Source: Candidula unifasciata
Taxonomy: Eukaryota; Mollusca; Gastropoda; Stylommatophora; Geomitridae
Length of the DNA: 64,000 bases
NCBI GenBank assembly: GCA_905116865.2
Contig: CAJHNH020006902.1
Location: 697,849-761,848 of the forward strand
Reading direction: 5' to 3'
Shown here: positions 24,383 through 34,497 of the stretch, in pieces
Position numbering within the stretch: position 1 is the first letter of the stretch
How the letters are laid out: every line of letters starts with the position of its first letter
Made by a program: the position numbers and the translations under genes
Notes under the pieces: generated by a model
What the model was told of the DNA's origin: nothing
Databases searched by the model: none
The model's input: only the letters and a program-made list of their open reading frames with translations

Positions 24383-24559
24383 TCAACCATGTTCTGTTTT
24401 TATCTCTAACAATGCTGCTTGCTCTTCAGATTTCACAGTCACTGTCTCTGTCTTGAATTCAGTGGGTTTTTGGAGATTATATTTCAAATCAGAATCATTT
24501 TGCAACTCCAAGTTTTCTTCTCCGTGTGTCTGTTCCAGCGTACACACATTAAGCACCTG
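24383..24559 (-). CDS. candidate acidic exon overlapping the ZNF-A 3' end
   Basis: An open frame different from that of ZNF-A runs from an acceptor-like TTAACTTTCCAG| at 24560 to a TGA at 24383. It is acidic and contains two sumoylation-type psi-K-x-E motifs (VKSE and IKTE), like the N-terminal exons of the other ZNF genes here. It could be an alternative last exon of ZNF-A, a relic of a further ZNF gene to the left, or chance. Confidence 0.3.
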   Translation of the reverse strand, partial: QVLNVCTLEQTHGEENLELQNDSDLKYNLQKPTEFKTETVTVKSEEQAALLEIKTEHG

Positions 24560-25954
24560 CTGGAAAGTTAAGTAGGTCGTGGGTTCTCTTGTGGTCCACC
24601 AGATAATTTTTTCGAGAAAATGTTGCACCGCAGCCACATTTGTATCGTTTTTCTCCTGTATGAATTTTCTTATGCATATTCAGGTCACTTTTCGTAGCAA
24701 ACGAGACACCGCAGAGATCACACCCATAAGGTTTTTCTCCCGTATGAATTCTCGTATGATTAGTTAAGTAGGGTTTTCTAGAAAATGACACACCACAAAT
24801 ATCACATATGAAGGGTTTGTTTTTACTGTGAGTTCTTGCATGTTCGTGTAGACAGCCTCTTCTAGAAAATTCAGCAAAACAAATCTCACATCTGTACGGC
24901 TTCTCTCCCGTATGGATTCTAATATGCTCTATAAGATTCCTATTCTGGGAAAATGTTGCATCACATACATCACATTTATGTGGTTTCTCTCCGGTATGGC
25001 TTCTCTTGTGCACAGTTAAGTGCCCTGAACGATAGAAAGCAGCGGGGCAGATTTCACACCTGTATGGTTTCTCTCCAGTGTGGATTCTCTTATGCACCTT
25101 CAGATCACCTCTGGCAGCAAATGATGCATCACAAATGAAGCACTGGTGAGGCCTTTCTCCCGTGTGGATAACTCTGTGTTGTCGCAAATAACTGGCCTGA
25201 GCAAAGGCTGCACCACAAACAAGACACCTGTAAGGTTTCTCCCCAGTATGCATTCGCATATGTGCATTGAGGTGGCCCTGGCATGCAAACCCTGAACCAC
25301 AAACATCACATCTGTGAGGTTTTATGGCTGAATGGGATTTCACGTGCACTCGGAGGTTACTTAAGCGGTTAAAACATGAACCACAAATATCACATTTATG
25401 TGGTTTCACATCTGAATGTGTGGTTTTGTGTGCTCGAAGGTTATTTTTTCGACTAAAGGATACACCACAAATATCACAACTAAATGGTTTATCCGTTGTA
25501 TTGGTTTTTGAACCCTGCTTTACGCCAGTATCAAAATGAATTTCCAGCCCATCCGCCTCACAACTGTATGAAACAGCATCTGTACGTTTGCTGTACTGTG
25601 AGTTCAAATCTCCACCAGTGCCACTGGAAACAATGTTGCCTCCATGACCTCTGAGGTCATGACCTCTGGCATCTCCATTAACAGCACAGGCAGCACTAAG
25701 ACTCTGAGTGCTGTCGCTGTCCTGTGTTATCTGACTTTCCACCGCGGCCACTGATGCACCTTTTCCCTTTTTGCTTCGTTTGGTTTGTTTTTGTTTTTCA
25801 GATATCACTTTCTTCTTTGTCTTTGGTTGCACTTTCTTCTGTTTCTTTGGTTGCACTTTCTTCTTTGCCTTTGGTTGCACTTTCTTCTGTTTCTTTGGTT
25901 GCATATTTGTTTCTTCAGTAGCTTCAGGTACGTTTACTGAGCATGGTGTTGTTT
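24549..25954 (-). CDS. ZNF-A finger exon: C2H2 zinc-finger protein
   Basis: The exon starts after the acceptor TTGTATTTTTACAG| at 25955, entering in phase 1 (AA-ACA-ACA), and ends with a TGA at 24549. A Lys-rich stretch near the start has four 8-residue units of KKVQPKxx type (24-bp tandem repeats), probably a nuclear localisation signal. About 90 residues of Ser/Gly-rich linker follow. Ten standard C2H2 fingers (C-x2-C-x12-H-x3-H) are joined by TGEKP-like linkers, so it is most likely a nuclear, DNA-binding transcriptional regulator. The eleventh finger has YKCGCGATF, a C-x-C spacing one residue short, so it probably does not fold normally. No KRAB, BTB or SCAN domain is visible. The phase-1 entry matches the acidic exon at 28445-28631. 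Target genes cannot be inferred. Confidence 0.85.
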
Positions 25955-26045
25955 CTGTAAAAATACAATGACAATAATTAAAACTATTATATAACAGTTC
26001 TATGTGAATCATTACAATTATATAACAGCACTACGGCAGAAACAT

Positions 26046-26240
26046 TCTTCTTCTTCTTAGCTTTCACCTGCTGTAAACTCCAATGGAAACTCCTGGTTGT
26101 TTATCCACTTCTGAATTTTTGTCTTGATCCAGAACTTGAGTTTTGTATGAGCATCCCTTTTACAGATCTGAATTTTCTTTTATACATTTTGGTTATTTCT
26201 TGCTTCTCAGACTGATGCAGTCCAACCTTTAAAGAAACCA
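26046..26240 (-). mobile_element. family B retroposon in the ZNF-A intron
   Basis: The plus strand begins (TTC)n, then CACCTGCTGTAAACTCCAATG and CTTTTACAGATCTGAATTTT. Diverged, and its 5' part is missing. It sits between the two ZNF-A exons. Confidence 0.65.
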
Positions 26241-26244
26241 CCTG

Positions 26245-27035
26245 TAAGCTTTCCAATGGCATGAGAGCAGTACAGCCAGACATGTTGTCATGTAACAGAC
26301 TCACAGAGCATGTTTCGACAAACTGAAACTAGCGCTCGGCTGGCAGAGTGGCTTACAAGACTTGATAATGCCCAGATCAGGAGCATGTCATAGATTTTCT
26401 GTGCAGGACCTTCAGGTGTGCGAGGTAACAATCAGGCTGATAGATTGGTATCTGCTGCTCCTCTGGGCCGTGAGCTACTTTATCATAAAGTGTTTGTGAT
26501 AAAGGCTCTACAGGATCAAGCGGACATTGCATTAGAACAGACAGGGAATCAATACACTGAATGACTAATTCAACCAGGGGTGGGGAGGGGGGGGGGTGGA
26601 GATTCTGGAAGACATTCAACATTTAGGATAAAAACCGAGCCGGGCTTGACTTTTAACCAGGTTGCAATTATTATTATTAGCATGTCAACTCTCGCTGACT
26701 ACTGACTACTTGATTCATTCTAATTCGTCATTTTCTATGATTAGCATGTTGAGGGAAATAACGTATCTGAGAGAGTTACCCACGGACTGTGCAGATGAAA
26801 CGGCTTATGGTTTAACGGACAAGAAGGCGATCCCCAGCAGGCTCTGTGGAGAGCTTCCAGCAAGGCAGGGCATTTAGGTTGCCTCAGTCATCCACTGCAC
26901 CTAGGTCCATTTTCAATCATCTTGACACTGTCACTGCCATTGGATGAGAGAGTGAGGTCAACGAATTACGCAACTCTTCACTTTAATCCAAGTCCTTGCG
27001 CATGTCACTTTCATCCACTGCGACATGGGAGGCGA
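26245..27035. other. ZNF-A intron sequence, no clear feature
   Basis: Contains a short poly-G run at about 26585. Plus-strand frames near 26740-26875 look vaguely LINE-like (CADETAYGLTDKKAIPSRL), which is not enough to call. Confidence 0.4.
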
Positions 27036-27039
27036 CTTC

Positions 27040-27250
27040 ACCGGAAGTTCTGTATGACCTCAGGCAGGGTGCATCAGCCGGCCAGACAGGGACGGTTGCA
27101 CAGGCAGAGAAACGGAGGCAGACTAGAAAGAACCGTATCACCAATCGCACACTTACTGCCGGTTCCACCTGTTGTCTGCACTGCTCAAGAACTTTCCAAA
27201 GCTCATACTGGACTAATCATCCACCTTCATACTCATAATCATTGCTACTT
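27040..27250 (+). mobile_element. LINE C-terminus with terminal zinc finger
   Basis: One frame reads AQAEKRRQTRKNRITNRT, then STCCLHCSRTFQS. A slightly shifted frame gives the following HLHTHNHCYFG. This is the basic stretch plus C-terminal C2H2 motif found at the end of some non-LTR retrotransposon ORF2 proteins. The frame breaks show it is dead. Confidence 0.55.
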
Positions 27251-27389
27251 TGGATGAAAAGTGGTCTTCATTACTCTTGATGGACGAACAATAACATCTG
27301 AGAAAGCTAGTCCAAGCGAAAAAAAAAAAAAAAGTTTGTAACCAGAAAATATGTCAGGATTTTGAAACGTGGGCTTTACTAACTCGAGT

Positions 27390-27610
27390 GGATCAGTCAC
27401 AGTTATGATGGTTTGAACATGTATGAAGGATAGAAGGCAAAGAAACTGGGAACCAGATCTCCAGGAAGACCCAGAGTTCACTGGGAAGACAACAATCACT
27501 GACTGACAGAGGACTGGAATGAAATAAAGCCAACAGAAAACTGCTGATAGAGAAGTCTGTCAATCTCTCTGGCAAACTCTACACCCCAAGGTAGAAGAAG
27601 ATTGAAGCAA
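27390..27610 (+). mobile_element. LINE tail fragment
   Basis: Frames give SPGRPRVHWED and, at the end, 'AD(R)EVCQSLWQTLHPKVEED*', the same ending as the fragment at 4600-4830. One or two frameshifts. Confidence 0.55.
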
Positions 27611-28090
27611 AGAAAGTAAGAAATCTCCCTCAGTGTTAGCAGCTCGTTAATTATATCGACAGAGAGGCATAAATCTTCAGTTTTATTTTTTCTAACACTC
27701 TCTTACAGTAAGCGCCAGTGCCTTAGGCGTTATGAATGCAACTTCATAATGCCGGGTTTGATCAAAACTGCAGGCAATTTAGCAGCAGACAGCCTTACGT
27801 TGAGTTTTGATAGAGATATCAAGAGCTGACCATTCAGTAAACTACTGAATGTAAATTTGCCCAGAAAAACCGCAAGAGCTAAAAAAAAAAAAACATTTTG
27901 TTTGGTTCTGCAACGTCCTGTAAAGGATACTTAACTAAGTTCACCCACTTCCCGAAAGTCTTTTTATTTGTCTTTGTTGTCCAACAGAAGATGATGAGAG
28001 TTAAATTTTTTCTTTTATTCTTTTAAAAAATTTCTTGAGGACTGACTGGTTGCATCAGATTTTGTTTATTGTGGCTTATTCTCTCTGTGC
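27611..28090. other. ZNF-A intron, no recognisable feature
   Basis: AT-rich, with only short poly-A runs. Nothing supportable. Confidence 0.45.
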
Positions 28091-28094
28091 AGAA

Positions 28095-28310
28095 GCGGCT
28101 GGCCGAGCGCTTACAACATTAGGCTCTCATGTCGGAGACCCGGGTTCAACTCCCAGTAAGGTGATGACATTTTTCTGTTAGGGGCAAAATTAAAGGTCCT
28201 AACCTGTATAGTCACTGGCGAAAGCAATAGCGGTGCGGCCATAAATCCCAAAGCTTGCGACCCGGTGTCTACATCGCCCTAAACAGTGGAACGGCAACAG
28301 TTACTCTCTG
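28095..28310 (+). mobile_element. tRNA-Leu/Ser-like SINE
   Basis: The head has CGGCTGGCCGAGCGCTTAC (A box) and GACCCGGGTTCAACTCCC (B box) at tRNA spacing. A ~140-bp unrelated body ends near GGAACGGCAACAG. A true tRNA would end about 10 bases after the B-arm, so this is a SINE. Confidence 0.7.
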
Positions 28311-28444
28311 TGCAAAATGGCTGGCCAGCTATCATAAATAAAACTAAATCCATGACAATAACAACCAAAAGATACAAACAATGATGTTGCAGAAGCCACA
28401 ACTTAAGCTCTCTATTGACAAGTTACACTAGCAAATATGTGCAC

Positions 28445-28631
28445 CTGTATCTTCAACAAACAACAAACGTGGTTTAACGTCCATCTCTGTGCAATCTCCC
28501 TCGTCCACACTGTCTGATGTACCAACTTCCATGGAGAACTCTTCAACTTTCATGGGGAACTCTTCAACTTTCATGGGGAACTCTTCAACTTTCATGGAGA
28601 ACTCTTCTGTACTGTTGTTACCAGAATGTGG
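28445..28631 (-). CDS. ZNF-A acidic exon
   Basis: The acceptor TTTTTTCCCCCTAG| is at 28632 and the donor GATACAG|GTGCAC at 28445/28444. The length of 187 bp enters in phase 0 and leaves in phase 1, so the last G joins AA of the finger exon at 25954 to give Glu. The frame is fully open: PHSGNNSTEE, four 7-residue units of EEFPMKV type (21-bp tandem repeats, each with an M-K-V-E sumoylation-like motif), then DEGDCTEMDVKPRLLFVEDT. The ending parallels '...IKPP...DVT' in ZNF-B and 'IKPPHSFVEHT' in ZNF-C. Its role is probably an acidic regulatory or sumoylation segment. The exons further 5' were not found. This is an inference from splice signals and paralogy; there is no transcript evidence. Confidence 0.65.
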
Positions 28632-28679
28632 CTAGGGGGAAAAAAGGATACATTGAATGTTTGACTCATTTAAAGACAG

Positions 28680-28923
28680 CAGTTTTAACAACAGTCAATC
28701 TTCTTCTTCTTTTGCCCAACTGTTTTTGCCATAAGGCATGACAGAGGGGATTTATGTGCAGTTTCTTGTCTTTTGCTAGTTGCATAACTTGTGTTAAAGT
28801 CATACTGCATTTCTGTGGTGTTTCTTTTACTCCCTCTGCCCATCTCTTTCTTGGTCGGCCTCTTGCCTTGAAGCCTGCTGTTCTCATGTAGTGGCTACTA
28901 GCGGCAGGCTGACTTTTCTCCAT
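28680..28923 (-). mobile_element. LINE tail fragment
   Basis: The minus-strand translation has FKARGRPRKRWAEGVKETPQ, then LTQVMQLAKDKKLH, an RT C-terminal tail of a type different from the copies at 29 and 34498. Confidence 0.65.
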
Positions 28924-28934
28924 TCTGAACAGAT

Positions 28935-29225
28935 TATCAACTATTTAATGCAGACCCGAGACTTGGATTACCCTCACCAAATGGACATCTGTCTTTCTCT
29001 GTATGTTAGACATCCCTTTTGCCAATGGCACCTTTTGTGTGGCTATCCCGTTTCACTTTATGCAGCATTTATGGAAAGCACGAGTTCGGCGTGGCTTCCT
29101 TGCATGGCTAGTTCTGTGAAATCGACTACTGGTAGAGTGCCTACTATTGTTCTTAGTTCTTCACTAGTGACTCTGCCCCTTCTTGTTCTTCCCGCCAGAT
29201 TTCTCATATCTCTCATCTCACACAG
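28935..29225 (+). repeat. family D dispersed repeat
   Basis: CCCTCACCAAATGGACA, CTGTCTTTCTCTGTATGTTA and GGCA(T/C)CTTTTG recur at 33460-33605. Only the first ~130 bp are shared, and the nature of the repeat is unknown. Confidence 0.5.
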
Positions 29226-29227
29226 GC

Positions 29228-29423
29228 TGACCATGTTGTGCTGTTTTCACCAGGACGGTATTACTTTTTAGTTAGGCCCAGACCATCACGTCAATACTGG
29301 GAAAAAAAAAATGTTTTAGTGTTAAAAAAAAAAGGGGGGGGGGGGGGGGGGGGAAGTATCGCCGTGATGGTCTGGCCCTACCTAAAAAGATACTGTCCTG
29401 GCAAAAATGGCAAGATACGGTCA
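29228..29423. mobile_element. foldback/MITE-like element with ~75-bp inverted arms
   Basis: The left arm reads TGACCATG, CCAGGACGGTATTACTTTTT and GGCCCAGACCATCACG. The reverse complement of the right arm reads TGACCGTA, CCAGGACAGTATCTTTTT and GGGCCAGACCATCACGGCG. The loop is poly-A then poly-G (29302-29354). The arms match at roughly 80 percent. No obvious target duplication. Confidence 0.65.
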
Positions 29424-29720
29424 CCATAATCTCACATGTAATTTTAAGTTTATGTTTTCTAGTCGTGTCTATGTCTGGCACTGGTAACACATACAAATAA
29501 TGCATTTATCAGTTCTGTGTGTGTGTGTGCGCATGATATTTTGATGCCTTCACTTCCCCTTTTACTGCTTCAGGTGTCGAGGGAGATAAAGATTCTGATT
29601 CTTTCTTTCCTGTCTACCTTAATCACACACCATAGAACTGTAGAATTTCTCTAATGTTATCTCTCCATGTTGTTCTTGTTCTGTCTCATACGTCCCTCCC
29701 TTTTAGTATACGCCTTATAT

Positions 29721-29939
29721 CAGTGTTTCCCAAACTTGTTTTAGTTGCTGCACCTTTTTTCAATTCACATTTTTAATGAAACCCTAACCCTTAACCCTAA
29801 CCTAAGTAAAGGTCTGACTATTCGTTTGTAAAAGATTTAAAAAAAAAAAAACTTGTGTATCTTCGAATATTTTGCGGCGCCCCTGTGAGGAAGGTTGCAG
29901 CTGCCAAAAGAGCCCCGGCGCACAGTTTGGGAATCCCTG
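29721..29939. mobile_element. hAT-type MITE
   Basis: The termini are CAGTGTTTCCCAAAC and GTTTGGGAATCCCTG, imperfect inverted repeats of hAT (Charlie-like) type. They are flanked by 8-bp duplications CCTTATAT and CCTTAAAT (7 of 8 match). No transposase. Length 219 bp. Confidence 0.8.
29780..29804. repeat. short telomere-like (CCCTAA)n motif
   Basis: Reads CCCTAACCCTTAACCCTAAC, about four units of the animal telomere hexamer, inside the hAT MITE. Too short to be a telomere. Confidence 0.7.
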
Positions 29940-30010
29940 CCTTAAATGATATGGCGTCATAAGGCCTTCTAAGTGGCAAACTATTTTATCTGCTGTATTT
30001 TTATGTAATT

Positions 30011-30399
30011 CAGTAGCCATTTTGTGGTGAGTTTTTCTTATAACTTCTTTCCTAATTGTATGTTTTCTGGGCATTCCCACAACTTTTCTCAGGTATCCCG
30101 TTTTCCTAATTACTAATTTGTTCGCGTGTATGTATGTGCATGTGGGTGGGTGTGCTTTTGTCATTAACTATATTTGGCACTGACAGCATTGTATGGGTTT
30201 GAGTACGCTTCATATAAGATGATTCTTTGTTTTGATGTTGTAAGAGGTGCATTTACTCATGTGTAATAAATACGGTTACAAAATATAAAGTAGTACACAA
30301 TTCAGGCAATTATATAGTAAAGGCTAAGCCCTAAGTCTATGTACTGATTATGAATTGAATGTCATAGACAAATGAAATGTCGTGTACAGCTCTGTTGTA
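30011..30399. other. no recognisable feature
   Basis: Unique-looking sequence between the LINE tail and a minisatellite. Confidence 0.45.
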
Positions 30400-30966
30400 C
30401 CTCAAATCCAGGCAGATCCTGCATCAAATCTAGCCAAATCTTGCATTAAACCTTTCCAGACCCAGCACCAGATGTAGCCTAAAGTCCAGTCAAATTCTAA
30501 CCCTGCAGTCAAATCCTGCATCAAATTCTGTCAAATTCTGCATCAAGTCCAGTCAAATCCTGCATCAAATTCTGTCAAATCCTGCATCAAGCCCAGTCAA
30601 ATCCTGCATCAAGTCCAGTCAAATCCTGCATCAAGTCCAGTCAAACCCTGCATCAAGTCCAGTCAAATCCTGCATCAAATTCTGTCAAATCCTGCATCAA
30701 GTCCAGTCAAATCCTGCATCAAGACCAGTCAAATCCTGCATCAAGTCCAGTCAAATGCTGCATCAAGTCCAGTCAAACGCTGCATCAAGTCCAGTCAAAT
30801 GCTGCATCAAGTCCAGTCAAATGCTGCATCAAGTCCAGTCAAATGCTGCATCAAGTCCAGTCAAATGCTGCATCAAGTCCAGTCAAATGCTGCATCAAGT
30901 CCAGTCAAATGCTGCATCAAGTCCAGTCAAATGCTGCATCAAGTCCAGTCAAATGCTGCATCAAAG
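30400..30966. repeat. 22-bp minisatellite
   Basis: About 25 units of TGCATCAAGTCCAGTCAAAT+CC. Units are irregular at the left and nearly identical (AAATGC variant) from 30750 to 30960. This polarity suggests recent expansion at the right end. Confidence 0.95.
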
Positions 30967-31700
30967 TTGCTAAGCTAATTCATTTTAAGTCAATTTTCAG
31001 ACAGTGACAGCAACTGGAAAAAGCAAATCTCAGATAACATAGTCACCAAAGACATTAAAATTAAAAAAAAAACTGTAATGGCTACATTTAGTAAATGATT
31101 TACTTCTCTAGTGCCCCGTATGGAGTTATGAGAATAATATAATAATAATATGTAATGTCGTAATGATTTTGATCATCTAGAATCCAGTTTAGTTGGTGAT
31201 GACAAAATTATAATTTAAACTGTAAACAAACACCACATTATAACCTGGTGAAAATCGGCTGTTTCTGTTTCTTGCTTCATTTCGCAGTTGTGAATTAGTC
31301 TACCTTCTGGTATGACCTCTCTGCTGCTAAGTCCCAGGAGGGTTTTACTTGGATATTTCAATTACTTCACTGACCGACCTCTTTGTCCTGTCCACTTCAA
31401 ACAACCAGAAGACGCCGTTTCTAGACCGTTAGAAAACGCAAAAGACATTCATTTCTTGGCTTTCTCTCATGCTAGACACGCTTCTGGTGAATGAAAGTGT
31501 GCAGCTCAGTTGTGAAGATAAATGTTTGAAGGCTGGAAACATGGAAATAATGTTCGTGTGTATACAATTGGCGTGTTGGGGGAACACAGAGCTCCACCAC
31601 AGAAAGATAATGTCCGAATGTGGTTATCTCTCGTTGCAGTTACAGACAGCGGCAGTTACTTCCCCTACAACATTCAACCGTAAACTAACGGAAGACTCTT
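30967..31700. other. no recognisable feature
   Basis: Short poly-A and (AAT)n tracts. The 60-135-codon plus ORFs at 31312-31876 lack motifs, and the second overlaps a LINE tail. Confidence 0.4.
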
Positions 31701-31704
31701 TTTG

Positions 31705-31945
31705 TTTCTTCCTATTCGTCACATCTTCTTTTAGTACTTTTACCTCCTTTTCGGGTGTCGAAGAAGAAATACGGTTCTGCTTCTTGTTCTTCTGTTGCCT
31801 CGACCGTATACACATCTTGCTGTTACAAGGTTTCTGTCATGTTATCTTACCATCTTGTTCTTGGTCTACCTTATAATTTTCGTCCTTCTCCACTTTTGGT
31901 GTAGCATATGCCTTGTGTGATATGGCGCCACAAGGCAGGAAGATT
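31705..31945 (-). mobile_element. LINE tail fragment
   Basis: The plus-strand blocks GGTGTCGAAGAAGAAATACG, TTCTGTTGCCTCGACCGTA and GTGATATGGCGCCACAAGGC match the tail at 29-284. Confidence 0.7.
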
Positions 31946-31983
31946 CTTAATCAATTAATTATATATAGCATAATCCAGTTTTG

Positions 31984-32199
31984 TCCTTTTTAGGACACAA
32001 GTTTTTTTTTTATTTAAAGCCCCACCCTGGCTTTTTGCCAGGGCCGCCATATAGGCAGGCCATAAATATGGCCAATTGTCTGAACGCGGTTTCTGGGACC
32101 TCTCCACGAGATCCTCATCCACATGGTGGCACTTTGTGTCATGGGTGTTTGTCGCTTGTGTGATGTTCTGGTGGGGTAGAAAGTCAGTCAATCAATTAA
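31984..32199 (-). mobile_element. family A dispersed repeat, copy 3 (inverted)
   Basis: Reverse complement of the unit at 2497-2712: CCTTTTTAGGAC at the left, GGTGGGGTAGAAAGTCAGTC at the right. Confidence 0.75.
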
Positions 32200-32440
32200 A
32201 GACAAATATATTGAACAGTGCAAGGGTACAGTTAGATCATTACGGTCTAGTGAGAATAGCGCTGCCAGGAGTTACAAAGGGGATCTTGTCGAAGCTTAAC
32301 ATTCAGGGGAAAAGGCGAGAGGGATATACAATCAGACAGTTAATGGTGCCATCGGAATAGGAACTCTTCGTTTGCTGTTGAAGATGGGAACAGAGCGCTT
32401 AAGGAAGTGTCCCGAGCGTTTTGATGTCAATTCCTAATTC
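32200..32440 (+). mobile_element. 3' end of an RNase H-bearing LINE
   Basis: CGGAATAGGAACTCTTCGTTT, then GAAGATGGGAACAGAGCGCTT and GATGTCAATTCCTAATTCAAC, parallel to 51160-51265 and 60590-60710. Confidence 0.65.
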
Positions 32441-32515
32441 AACACTGACAACCATCTTATCTCCTTGTGCATTCCGGGGGTCCACTTGGGAAGAAGTCTG
32501 AGACAGATCAACTGG

Positions 32516-32624
32516 GTGAAATGTGGCTTTTCTGCCTACCCCCAGGAGTGAACCCGGACCACAAGGAGTTCGTCACCCGGTCACCGCGCAATCCGCTTTA
32601 GCCAACTACGCTAGAGAGCCGGGC
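32516..32624 (-). mobile_element. tRNA-headed SINE (GCCCGGCTCTCTAG family), 5' part
   Basis: The reverse complement GCCCGGCTCTCTAGCGTAGT, then GGTCCGGGTTCACTCC, is nearly identical to the head of 34152-34376. The 3' part is missing. Confidence 0.7.
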
Positions 32625-32674
32625 CTACACTGCCATAAGCAGGGAAAGCTAGAAACGACACTAACGAACGATGG

Positions 32675-32945
32675 AGTTGAGTTGAGTCAAGAATTGACAT
32701 CACAGCACTCGGGACATTCCCATGCAAGCTACGTTCTCATCTTCAGCAGCCAGCGCAGAGTTCAATCTGGTTAAATGTCCGTCTTGCCTTTCCCCTGAGT
32801 GAAGTGAACCAGTCAGACCCTCTGGTTACACACAGGTGCCTCATTCTCTCCAGGCCATAAAAATCTTTTTTCTCTACTGATTCAGTTGCTTGTTCCCAAA
32901 GGGCCTGAACACATCTGCCTTGTCATGTATCAATTCACCACCCAT
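32675..32945 (-). mobile_element. 3' end of an RNase H-bearing LINE, long form
   Basis: The plus strand carries GTTGAGTCAAGAATTGACAT, CTCATCTTCAGCAGCCAGC and CTCTCCAGGCCATAAAAATC. It continues through CCCAAAGGGCCTGAACACAT to 32945, further than most copies. Confidence 0.7.
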
Positions 32946-34150
32946 AAATAGTAATATACATTTCTTCTTTATCATTGTCGACGTTCGTCAAAGTTACTTA
33001 AATGAGTTGTGCATCTATAGTTATAGCGATACTGATCGTACTTGATTGAACATTGTCAATTTTTTGTTTTGTTTTCATAAATGGGTGGATGGTTTTAATT
33101 GCGCCTTTTGGTCGACACTTCCGAATTATTCGAGTATTTCTTTTTTTGGGGTTAGCCTTTCCGATTAGTTTCGTGGGACAATGAAGGCCATTTTAGAGCC
33201 TCATCTGTGACGTAGCTTGGTCATGGCTTGATCTACTGGTGTTTTCCCTAGGGGACCAGTCAAGGAAAGCCGCGTGCAGATTAGTCAGTCTTTACAGGAA
33301 AAGCAGGGGCATTTCTCCGTCATCAAAGGAAGTTTCTACAAATGCAGAGTTGATATGTGGCGCTCTGGTACTGGACTCACCCAATGAATCGTTACCTCCG
33401 GTTGGTTCTTGACTGCTTAATCTCGCATCGGTAAATTGAGCCTTCGACCCTTTACATTAAGCAGGCTGCATCATTTGGCCCACAAAGCATACCGGAGACT
33501 TCGATTTCCCTCACCAAATGGACACCTGTCTTTCTCTGTATGTTAAACATCTCTGTTTGCCAGTGGCATCTTTTGCGGCATTTGTGGGAAGCTTCCCTTT
33601 ACGGCCATTTCACTCCGACGAGTGGGTCCAAGTAACGAACGTTTGAGTAATCAAGTAGGATCTTTGAGCGAAAGACATATAAGCCTTTGATGTCTTAGTG
33701 GGACACTCGTTGGACGTGCATTTGAGCTTAAGTAGCCATTCAGCAGGTTTCATGCCACAGTGTATGATTCTCGGTCGACGGACGTTTGAAACGTGACTTC
33801 CAGCAAAAGATTTAAATCTGGCGACGTCCGTGGTTGAACCAACGTTCGACATTAAGGTACTCGGCCAGCTGGCTTAGGTCGCCTGCTACATGAGATTTCG
33901 ATGAACGTTTTCATTTATGCATTAGAGGTTGGTTGATTAGCGCCAGAGTCTCTATCAAGATATAACAACTCATCTTGTGTGTTTGTGGGGAGGAGATAAG
34001 AAATCCAAACAGCTGCAGAGGACCTCAGACATCCCATCCCGCCCACACAAACAGATGTCACTGGACAAGCAAACAGTCTCTAACATTCAAGATGTCGTGA
34101 AAGAGAAACAACCGGTGTATTCTTTAACAGTAAGTTTTTAACAGATGGTT
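32946..34150. other. mostly unassigned, with a family D copy
   Basis: The family D repeat (as at 28935) lies at 33460-33605. An 80-codon minus ORF at 33610-33852 reads CTSNECPTKTSKAYMSFAQR and could be a fragment of a mobile-element protein, but I do not recognise it. Confidence 0.4.
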
Positions 34151-34151
34151 T

Positions 34152-34376
34152 GCCCGGCTCTCTAGCGTAGTTGGCTAAACCGGATTGCGCGGAGACCGGG
34201 TGACGAACTCCTTGTGGTCCGGGTTCAATCCCGAGGGTAGGCAGGAAAGCCACATTTTCTCCCAGATTTACGGTATTTATAATGGAATCAAGGCCGAAAG
34301 GTTGCGATATCCATAATACCGAGCCTAAGGGTTAACAACTCGTGGCTTCTGGATTCTAAAACAAACAAACAAACAG
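34152..34376 (+). mobile_element. tRNA-headed SINE (GCCCGGCTCTCTAG family), full-length
   Basis: The A-box region TAGCGTAGTTGGCTAAACC and B box GGTCCGGGTTCAATCCC are followed by a ~120-bp body. It ends in a (CAAA)n tail, AAACAAACAAACAAAC, typical of SINE 3' ends. Confidence 0.8.
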
Positions 34377-34497
34377 ATGGTTTCTCTTGTATAAATATAT
34401 CCAGGATGACATCTAGTGATGATTTTATCCTCCCAGTATTTGCTTTGAGGGTGGGGAGAGATTATGTTAGCATCGTCATCATTAACCAGGTCTGCTG

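Larger units (their letters stand above)
29545..30010 (-). mobile_element. LINE tail interrupted by an hAT element
   Basis: The plus strand matches the LINE tail at 29-284 block by block (GTGTCGAGGGAGATA, GAATTTCTCTAATGTTATC, then GATATGGCGTCATAAGGC). The match breaks at 29720 and resumes at 29940, exactly around an hAT MITE. Confidence 0.75.

Noticed and set aside
28095..28180. Genuine tRNA gene (also 34152, 45030, 45330 and 5800)
   Set aside because: A and B boxes are present, but the acceptor stem does not close and a long non-tRNA body follows. These are SINE heads.
29780..29804. Interstitial telomere or chromosome-fusion site
   Set aside because: Only about four hexamers, lying inside a hAT MITE bounded by its own target duplication.
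30400..30966. CRISPR-like regular repeats (also the 31-, 32-, 44- and 56-bp arrays)
   Set aside because: Units are head-to-tail without variable spacers, and the context is eukaryotic.
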